The notes below the pieces were generated by a model that saw only the letters and a list, made by a program, of their open reading frames with translations, searched no databases and was not told the DNA's origin. Both the position numbers and the translations under genes were made by a program. This document shows positions 58,091 through 64,000 of a stretch of 64,000 nt of DNA, piece after piece. Location of the stretch: the NCBI GenBank assembly GCA_023411555.1, contig JAEYOQ010000011.1, positions 62,001 through 126,000 of the forward strand, given 5' to 3'. Position 1 is the stretch's first letter. The number at the start of each line of letters is the position of its first letter. This stretch comes from Bacillota bacterium (GTDB lineage Bacteria; Bacillota; Clostridia; Lachnospirales; Lachnospiraceae).

Positions 58091-58371
58091 ATAATAACCC
58101 CGCCTTTCTTATAACTGGCTCGCAGCTTCGCAAATGAAATAGTATCGATGTTCCTCATTATCAGTATGTCTTTTAATTAGGTTTCTATACGATAATAATT
58201 CATACGATTTCTGAAAAAGTACTTGACGAAGCTAATGATATTGTATAAAATTAAATTGTATAAAATAATATGATTGTTTTTAGTACATAATTGGAAGAGT
58301 AATTGATCGAACGAGGAGAGGCAAATCTCTCATCGGATGAGATACAATAGATAATTCAAAGGAGGATTATT

Positions 58372-58683
58372 ATGAGTGCAAAACATTTAACAACAAGTGA
58401 ATTCGAGCAGGAGGTAATCAATTCTGATATTCCTGTGTTAGTTGATTTTTGGGCACCCTGGTGCGGTCCCTGCAAGATGCTGTTACCAACGATTGAAGAA
58501 TTAGCCGGAGAGCTAACGGATGTTAAGGTATGTAAGGTGAATGTGGATGAGGAAGGAGCCCTAGCGGAGCGGTATCGGATCATGACGATACCATCTCTCT
58601 TGGTATTCAAGAATGGAGAGGTTGTTACAAAATCAGTTGGAGCTAAGCCTAAGGCCGAAATTCTCCGGATGCTAGAAGCATAA
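58372..58683 (+). CDS. trxA: Thioredoxin
   Basis: A 103-residue thioredoxin, the cytosolic disulfide reductant for enzymes such as MsrB. It has the active site FWAPWCGPCKML, the cis-Pro loop MTIPSLLVFKNGE and the buried Asp in VLVDFWAPW. GGAGG precedes the start. No thioredoxin reductase gene is adjacent. A hairpin after it also forms the ribosome site of the next gene. Confidence 0.95.
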   Translation: MSAKHLTTSEFEQEVINSDIPVLVDFWAPWCGPCKMLLPTIEELAGELTDVKVCKVNVDEEGALAERYRIMTIPSLLVFKNGEVVTKSVGAKPKAEILRMLEA

Positions 58684-58737
58684 TGGAAGAAAGAAAATTA
58701 GGGAATTAACAAAGAAAGAATGGAATGGTAGACACGC

Positions 58738-58779
58738 CCCCTCTAATATACTGTAATAACGTATACTAGAGGGGTTTTT
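58738..58779 (+). terminator. Terminator-like hairpin containing the pdaA ribosome site
   Basis: CCCCTCTAATATAC (58738) pairs with GTATACTAGAGGGG (58761), 14 bp with one mismatch, followed by TTTTT. It can end trxA transcripts. The AGAGGGG in its 3' arm is also the only ribosome site for pdaA, whose ATG is at 58783. Confidence 0.85.
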
Positions 58780-58782
58780 ATA

Positions 58783-59589
58783 ATGCTTTTAAAAAAGAAG
58801 AAATGGATTATCCTTGCTTTAGCCCTTGTACTTCTATATTTTTTAGGGGGAGGAATTGCATTACTGGAAAATGCTTATGCAAAGGATAATATACAGGAAG
58901 CTGATGGAGAGAATTGGGGGCTGGGCTTTGGAGCGGAGGGTCAGCCGCCGACTGGTATGGCAACAGCCCAGGAGCTTAAGAAATATGATGCCTATTATAT
59001 TGGAGATACCAAGCAAAAGGTGATATATCTAACCTTTGATGCAGGTTATGAGAATGGCTATACATCGGCTATTCTGGATGCTTTGAAGAAGCATGACGTG
59101 AAGGTTACCTTCTTTCTTGTTGGAAATTACATATCGACGCAGCCGGAGATGGTTAGGCGAATGCTGGAAGAGGGACATCAGGTTGCGAACCACACCTATT
59201 CCCATCCGAATATGTCTGCGATCTCCTCTCAGTCTGCTTTTCGCAACGAGCTGGAGAAACTGGAGAAGGCCTTTGAGGAGGTCACCGGGCAGTCGATGGT
59301 AAAGTATTACCGTCCTCCCCAAGGTAAGTATAGTGTCAACAATTTGAAGATGGCAAAGGATCTGGGATATAAAACCTTCTTTTGGAGTCTTGCTTATGCA
59401 GACTGGTATAATGATAAGCAACCCACTAAGGAACAGGCCTTCAAAAAGCTTTTGGGAAGAATACATCCCGGTGCAATTGTCTTATTACATAGTACCTCTA
59501 AAACAAACTCTGAGATACTGGATGAACTCTTAACCAAGTGGGAGGAGATGGGCTATACCTTTGGGGTACTAGATGATATTGCTGGATAG
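58783..59589 (+). CDS. pdaA: Delta-lactam-forming polysaccharide deacetylase, PdaA-like
   Basis: A 268-residue enzyme. In B. subtilis PdaA removes the acetyl group from N-acetylmuramic acid so that muramic delta-lactam can form in the spore cortex, needed for germination. One N-terminal helix (WIILALALVLLYFLGGGIAL) acts as signal or anchor. PdaA-type pieces are NWGLGFGAEGQPPTG, YYIGDTKQKVIYLTFDAGYE in part (motif 1), VANHTYSHPNMSA (motif 2), YYRPPQGKYS (motif 3) and IHPGAIVLLHSTSK. The start codon follows a terminator hairpin that hides its ribosome site. It marks the organism as a spore former. Confidence 0.9.
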   Translation: MLLKKKKWIILALALVLLYFLGGGIALLENAYAKDNIQEADGENWGLGFGAEGQPPTGMATAQELKKYDAYYIGDTKQKVIYLTFDAGYENGYTSAILDALKKHDVKVTFFLVGNYISTQPEMVRRMLEEGHQVANHTYSHPNMSAISSQSAFRNELEKLEKAFEEVTGQSMVKYYRPPQGKYSVNNLKMAKDLGYKTFFWSLAYADWYNDKQPTKEQAFKKLLGRIHPGAIVLLHSTSKTNSEILDELLTKWEEMGYTFGVLDDIAG

Positions 59590-59679
59590 GGGTTATTTCA
59601 GAGAGAAATCCATTTGACTTTCCTTCATATAATGCTATAATTCATACCAATAGACATGACGGATGAGGAGTAGGATATT

Positions 59680-60543
59680 ATGGATGGAAAGAGTAAAATT
59701 AATGTTGGCACAATTTATGTAATCATATCGGCTATATGCTTTAGCCTGGCAGGAGTATTGATAAAGATGATATCCTGGTCATCACTCTCGATAAATGGAA
59801 TCAGAAACATATTTGCTTTTTTGGTTATGTATATCTATCTGAGGAAAATCGGTCATAAAATGGTGATAAATCGGGTGGTAATCCTTGGAGCTATATGCAA
59901 CCTACTCATGAATCTAACCTTTGCCATGGCAACAAAATTAACGTCTGCAGCAAATGCAATTGTGCTACAGTTTACGGAACCGATATTTCTTATTTTACTT
60001 CTCTGGATCTTCTGGAAGCAAAAACCGGACTGGAAGGCAACCGTTACCTGTGTATTTGTTTTTGGAGGTATCCTATGCTTCTTCTTTGATCAGCTGACTT
60101 TAAACGGACAGATTGGTAATATTCTGGCCATTCTGTCCGGTATTTTATATGCAATGGTATTTCTGATGAAGAAGGTGAAGGATGCTAATTTTGAGTCCTC
60201 CATCCTACTCTCTCAGGTTGTCAGCTTTATCATCTTCATTCCCTCCTATATGAAAGAGACGGATTATACACCAAGAAACTTTATTCTTGTAATTATACTC
60301 GGTGTGGTTCAGATGGGGCTTGGCTATGTGTTTCTTGCTAAGGGTTTAGAAAAAGTCAGTCCTATCAGTGCATCCCTGACCTCAACCATTGAACCTATCC
60401 TTAATCCGATCTGGGCGGCTCTTTTTTATGGAGAGATGATATCCGCCATTGCTATTATTGGAGCAATCATTGTTATTGTATCATCAACTATATATAATAT
60501 TAGCACGGAGAAAGCTGTAGTAAGCCCTGAGATAGTCGAATGA
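59680..60543 (+). CDS. EamA/DMT family transporter
   Basis: A 287-residue membrane protein with ten predicted helices in two EamA repeats. Repeat 1 includes ICFSLAGVLIKMISW and TSAANAIVLQFTEPIFLILL; repeat 2 includes GVVQMGLGYVFLAKGLEKVSP and SASLTSTIEPILNPIWAAL. The family exports metabolites such as amino acids or purines in varied directions; no substrate can be named. The start follows GAGGAG. It is a single gene. Confidence 0.88.
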   Translation: MDGKSKINVGTIYVIISAICFSLAGVLIKMISWSSLSINGIRNIFAFLVMYIYLRKIGHKMVINRVVILGAICNLLMNLTFAMATKLTSAANAIVLQFTEPIFLILLLWIFWKQKPDWKATVTCVFVFGGILCFFFDQLTLNGQIGNILAILSGILYAMVFLMKKVKDANFESSILLSQVVSFIIFIPSYMKETDYTPRNFILVIILGVVQMGLGYVFLAKGLEKVSPISASLTSTIEPILNPIWAALFYGEMISAIAIIGAIIVIVSSTIYNISTEKAVVSPEIVE

Positions 60544-60770
60544 GTCTAAAGCTTGATTAGACAGTATACATAATCATATTGTATATTAAGATTAGGTACT
60601 AGTAATTATGTGGATTTTATGATATAATATTTGTGTAAAATTAGTGCTTTTTTCCTGCTTAATTAATGATAATAAATTTCTCAAAAATTGGGATACTAGT
60701 AAGATTGCAAAGTATACTTTCTATTGTTTAATCTAAGGTTATTGTAATTTGATTGTGAGGAGAAAAACAT

Positions 60771-61811
60771 TTGGATACCAATCAACTAGAGAAATATCAG
60801 GAATTTACTGAGCAAACCATATATAACTTATCCCAGAAGGTTACCATACTGGAAAAGAAATTAGACATGTTAACCAATCTTCTTGATATAAGTAAATATA
60901 TCAATCAGTACATTAAGGATCCTAATTTATTTAATATAATCAATGATATGTTGGTTGGTGTCTTTGGAGCAAAGCATTCTTCCATTTATATTCGTATGGA
61001 AAATGATTTTTACGAAGCTGTCTCTCAGAACATATCAGACCATCGGAGTGAGGTGGAGAAAAAGCTTATATTAGACCATAATCAGGAGAAATTCATTTTA
61101 AACCTAGATGATCCCTTATATGATATAATGAACTCGGATTCAGGAATTCATTCCTGCCTGGGCGTGCCTGTTAAGGTGGAAAATCGCCTGATCGGCTTTA
61201 TTTTGATTCAACATACAGAAAAGGATTATTTTACGAATGATCATGCTGTGTTCTTATCCTTAATCGGTAACCATATCGGTGTTGCCATAGAGAACAATTT
61301 CTTATATAAGAAGATTAGAGACAGTGCCTTCCACGATGGATTAACAGATATCTTTAATAAGCGATATTTCTTTGAGACCTTAAATATGGTTCCGAATCTG
61401 GACGAGCAGCCTTATAGTATTGCCATTATTGACCTGGATAACTTTAAAAGAATTAATGATACCTATGGTCATCCCATGGGGGACGAGGTTCTTAAGAAGG
61501 TTTCAAAGCTGATACAGAAAGCTACAAGGACGAATGATATAGTAGCCAGATATGGCGGAGATGAGATTATTATTTATTTCAACAACTTTACTGATGATGA
61601 TGCAATATTCCAGCGCCTTGAATCGATACGAATGGAGATTGAGCATACTATGGTTACCTATGATGACTGTTCGATATCGGTTACAGTAAGTATTGGCGTA
61701 TTCATCAAAAAGGATAAGAATATGACCTTGAATGATGTCATAAAGAAAGCAGATGATATTATGTACCTTAGTAAGAATGGCGGTAAGAACAGGGTTACAA
61801 TAGGAATCTGA
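60771..61811 (+). CDS. GAF-GGDEF diguanylate cyclase
   Basis: A 346-residue soluble protein. An N-terminal coiled coil (about 5-40) is followed by a GAF sensor domain (about 45-180, with SCLGVPVKVENRLIGFILIQ) and a GGDEF domain (about 185-346) with DGLTDIFNKRYFFE, DLDNFKRINDTYGHPMGDEV and the active motif ARYGGDEIIIYF, so it should make cyclic di-GMP from GTP. No RxxD inhibitory site was noted upstream of the motif. It begins with TTG behind GAGGAG. The stimulus bound by GAF is unknown. Confidence 0.9.
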   Translation: MDTNQLEKYQEFTEQTIYNLSQKVTILEKKLDMLTNLLDISKYINQYIKDPNLFNIINDMLVGVFGAKHSSIYIRMENDFYEAVSQNISDHRSEVEKKLILDHNQEKFILNLDDPLYDIMNSDSGIHSCLGVPVKVENRLIGFILIQHTEKDYFTNDHAVFLSLIGNHIGVAIENNFLYKKIRDSAFHDGLTDIFNKRYFFETLNMVPNLDEQPYSIAIIDLDNFKRINDTYGHPMGDEVLKKVSKLIQKATRTNDIVARYGGDEIIIYFNNFTDDDAIFQRLESIRMEIEHTMVTYDDCSISVTVSIGVFIKKDKNMTLNDVIKKADDIMYLSKNGGKNRVTIGI

Positions 61812-61852
61812 AGTGTTTTTAGTGGGAAGCTAACTTTTTGAATACATTTCTC

Positions 61853-61880
61853 TTGACAAGAAGAGTAAAAATGATAGAAT
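61853..61880 (+). promoter_or_regulatory. Promoter of the leuS T-box transcript
   Basis: TTGACA at 61853, 16-base spacer, TAGAAT at 61875. It lies about 70 bases before the start of the T-box structure. Confidence 0.65.
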
Positions 61881-61950
61881 AAACTTAATTCAATTCAAGC
61901 AGGATCGACAGATTAATCTTTTTTGAATTCAAATATTACATTTAATTATG

Positions 61951-62207
61951 GCAATGAAGAGGAGTAGTAGAAGTATTCTGTCTTAACAGAGAGTCACCGG
62001 TGGTGGAAGGTGACAGATAAGGACTTTGAACTCGCCTTGGAGCCCTCTTGCTGAACCTAAGTAGGCAGAGCGGGTCATCCCGTTATAGGTGAAATGAGGA
62101 CATTGATGAAACATTAAGTCAATGGACTAGAGTGGTACCGCGGATAGTAGTTCAATGATATTTGAACCTCTTCGTCTCTAGATTATGAGATGAAGAGGTT
62201 TTTTTAT
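61951..62207 (+). ncRNA. T-box leader, leucine specific
   Basis: The T-box core AGAGTGGTACCGCGG is at 62129-62143 and the specifier region reads GAACTCGCC with a CTC leucine codon at 62031-62033. Uncharged tRNA-Leu would stabilise the antiterminator and allow read-through into leuS. The terminator (62165-62207) is a 14-bp stem AACCTCTTCGTCTC / GAGATGAAGAGGTT with one mismatch, followed by a T run. The downstream gene is leuS, as expected. A repeat-like piece (TATTGTATAGGAAAATTATG) follows the terminator at 62206. Confidence 0.93.
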
Positions 62208-62284
62208 TGTATAGGAAAATTATGCTGTAAGCAGACACATTGATCTTAAGCGGTTTTGATATTATTTTAAGGAGGCTATTAAAG

Positions 62285-64000
62285 ATGAGTGAGCATTATT
62301 CACCGAGTTATGTGGAGAAAAAATGGCAGGAGCTGTGGGAGAAGGAGCAGGCCTTTAAGGTGGGCACCGATAAATCTAAGCCTAAGTTTTATGCGTTGGT
62401 AGAATTCCCCTACCCATCAGGGCAGGGCTTACATGTAGGCCATCCGAGACCCTATACGGCTTTGGATATTATTGCAAGAAAGAGAAGAATGGAGGGCTAT
62501 AACGTATTATATCCCATGGGTTGGGACGCTTTTGGTCTTCCGACAGAGAACTATGCAATTAAGAACCATATCCATCCTAAGATTGTTACCAAGAAGAATG
62601 TGGAGCGTTTTACAGAACAGTTGAAGGCTCTCGGCTATTCCTTCGACTGGGACAGGGAGATTAATACGACAGATCCAAATTATTATAAATGGACCCAGTG
62701 GATTTTCCTGCAGTTGTTCAAGAAGGGCTTGGCTTACAAGACGGAGATGCCGATAAATTGGTGTACCTCCTGTAAGGTAGGTCTTGCCAACGAGGAGGTT
62801 GTTGGTGGTGCCTGTGAACGCTGCGGCGGTGAGGTTGTACGTAAGGTTAAAAGTCAATGGATGCTGAAGATCACAGAATATGCGGATAAGCTTATTGATG
62901 ATCTTGATATGGTTAACTATATTGATAAGATTAAGGTATCTCAGGTGAATTGGATTGGCCGTTCGGTTGGAGCTGAAGTGGACTTTAAGATATCCGGAAA
63001 GGAAGACAGCCTGAGAGTATTTACCACACGACCGGATACACTCTTTGGAGCAACCTATATGGTTATCTCTCCGGAGCATCCTCTGATCGATAAATATAAG
63101 GACGAGTTACAGAATTACGAGGAATTAATCAGCTACCGCGAGCAGGCTGCAAAGAAGTCTGATTTTGAGAGAACAGAGCTGGTGAAAGAGAAGACTGGTG
63201 TTCAGATAGGTGGTCTTAAAGCAATCAATCCAGTGAATGGTACTGAAATTCCAATCTGGGTTTCCGACTATGTGTTGATGACTTATGGAACCGGAGCGAT
63301 CATGGCAGTACCGGGACATGATGAGAGAGACTGGGATTTTGCTAAGAAATTCAACCTTCCGATTATTGAGGTCGTTGCCGGAGGCAATGTAGAGGAAGCT
63401 GCTTATACCAATACCAGTACCGGCAAACTGGTTAACTCGGACTTCTTAAACGGTCTTGAGGTCGCTGATGCAAAACAGAAGATCTTAGAGTGGTTACAAG
63501 AAAAGCAAATCGGCGCGAAGAAGGTTAACTACAAGCTTCGTGACTGGGTATTCTCTCGCCAGAGATATTGGGGAGAGCCTATTCCGATTGTTCATTGTGA
63601 AAAATGCGGTTATGTTCCGATTCCTGAAAGCGAGCTTCCCTTGATGCTTCCAGATGTGGAAAGCTATGAACCTACGGATAATGGAGAATCGCCCTTAGCT
63701 CCCATGACAGATTGGGTTGAGACTACCTGCCCCTGCTGTGGTGGCAAAGCTAAGAGGGAGACTGATACCATGCCTCAATGGGCTGGTTCTTCCTGGTACT
63801 TCTTAAGATATATTGATCCTCATAATATGGATGCTTTTGCAGCCAAGGAGGAATTAGACTATTGGATGCCTGTTGACTGGTACAACGGAGGAATGGAGCA
63901 TACTACACTTCACCTTCTGTATTCCCGCTTCTGGTATAAGTTCCTTTTTGATCAGGGTCTGGTGAATACTCCCGAGCCTTATGCCAAGAGAACTAGTCAT
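62285..64000 (+). CDS. leuS: Leucyl-tRNA synthetase, 5' part (3' end outside window)
   Basis: The first 572 residues of leucyl-tRNA synthetase are in the window. The enzyme charges tRNA-Leu with leucine. The HIGH-type motif is GLHVGHPRPYTALD, preceded by ALVEFPYPSG. The zinc-like cysteines are in WCTSCKVG and ACERCGGEV. The editing domain has FTTRPDTLFGATYMV and GTGAIMAVPGHDERD, and the return to the catalytic core RLRDW-like segment is YKLRDWVFSRQRYWGEPIP. The KMSKS loop lies beyond the window end. The gene is under T-box control. Confidence 0.97.
   Translation, partial: MSEHYSPSYVEKKWQELWEKEQAFKVGTDKSKPKFYALVEFPYPSGQGLHVGHPRPYTALDIIARKRRMEGYNVLYPMGWDAFGLPTENYAIKNHIHPKIVTKKNVERFTEQLKALGYSFDWDREINTTDPNYYKWTQWIFLQLFKKGLAYKTEMPINWCTSCKVGLANEEVVGGACERCGGEVVRKVKSQWMLKITEYADKLIDDLDMVNYIDKIKVSQVNWIGRSVGAEVDFKISGKEDSLRVFTTRPDTLFGATYMVISPEHPLIDKYKDELQNYEELISYREQAAKKSDFERTELVKEKTGVQIGGLKAINPVNGTEIPIWVSDYVLMTYGTGAIMAVPGHDERDWDFAKKFNLPIIEVVAGGNVEEAAYTNTSTGKLVNSDFLNGLEVADAKQKILEWLQEKQIGAKKVNYKLRDWVFSRQRYWGEPIPIVHCEKCGYVPIPESELPLMLPDVESYEPTDNGESPLAPMTDWVETTCPCCGGKAKRETDTMPQWAGSSWYFLRYIDPHNMDAFAAKEELDYWMPVDWYNGGMEHTTLHLLYSRFWYKFLFDQGLVNTPEPYAKRTSH

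Noticed and set aside
1..64000. CRISPR arrays, tRNA or rRNA genes, transposases, prophage
   Set aside because: No spaced direct repeats of the right size, no tRNA TPsiC-type signatures and no matching proteins were seen anywhere in the window.

Overview
The window looks like chromosomal DNA of an anaerobic, spore-forming Clostridia, most likely a Lachnospiraceae near Lachnoclostridium/Anaerocolumna. The reasons are moderate-to-low GC, AGGAGG-type ribosome binding sites, frequent long intrinsic terminators, a T-box leader before leuS, a PdaA-type spore cortex deacetylase, L-lactate dehydrogenase, a formate/nitrite channel and YesM/YesN-type two-component genes. This placement is inferred from gene content only. 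No rRNA, tRNA, CRISPR array, phage or transposase gene was seen.

Layout. 1-3.3 kb: end of a flavodoxin, an AraC regulator, and a divergent glutaminase-like (DUF4965 type) protein. 3.3-3.6 kb: a hairpin-rich repeat abutting the broken 3' end of an ABC ATPase gene. 3.7-8.8 kb: PTS enzyme I and a NitT/TauT-type ABC transporter whose lipoprotein is encoded on the opposite strand with a polysaccharide deacetylase. 9.1-11.3 kb: a Family 2A encapsulin shell gene overlapping a SufS-like cysteine desulfurase, a sulfur nanocompartment operon. 11.4-13 kb: an acetyltransferase and an RsmH-like methyltransferase. 13.1-17.2 kb: a four-gene siderophore uptake operon behind a near-consensus Fur box. 17.4-25 kb: housekeeping and RNA-modification genes (metallophosphoesterase, DUF1801, RsuA, radical SAM, DUF1456, HD hydrolase), ending in a 907-residue TetM-like translational GTPase fused to a Rae1/YacP NYN nuclease. 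25-29 kb: glutaredoxin-like protein, lactate dehydrogenase, NamA, and a purine permease. 29.5-37 kb: an nfo gene collapsed by an internal deletion, a secreted GH18-LRR protein, and a run of small metabolic, repair and membrane genes. 37-40 kb (minus strand): exonuclease, Rnk/GreA-like protein, MerR regulator and acetyltransferase. 40-43 kb: a formate/nitrite channel with a CRP/FNR-type site, then a polycysteine leader peptide ahead of a TcyP-like cystine symporter. 43-47 kb: aconitase A and a tRNA-dihydrouridine synthase. 47-55 kb: a second copy of the hairpin repeat, then an AfuABC/FbpABC-type ABC transporter, its YesM/YesN pair and a HAD phosphatase in one direction. 55-61 kb: a frameshifted MFS gene, an aldo/keto reductase behind a MerR-type promoter, thioredoxin, PdaA, an EamA transporter and a GAF-GGDEF cyclase. 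61.9-64 kb: a leucine T-box and leuS, cut by the window end.

Highlights for follow-up: (1) the Family 2A encapsulin operon whose desulfurase lacks the long N-terminal cargo-loading domain known for this family; (2) a probable cysteine-sensing leader in a Firmicute, with seven Cys codons and complementary segments that could hide the cystine transporter's ribosome binding site; (3) the TetM-like/Rae1 fusion; (4) several well-formed operators (Fur, CRP/FNR, MerR type) and two kinds of decayed genes. Sulfur and cysteine handling recurs (encapsulin-desulfurase, cystine uptake, TauE/SafE exporter, MsrB, thioredoxin), but the genes are not one cluster.
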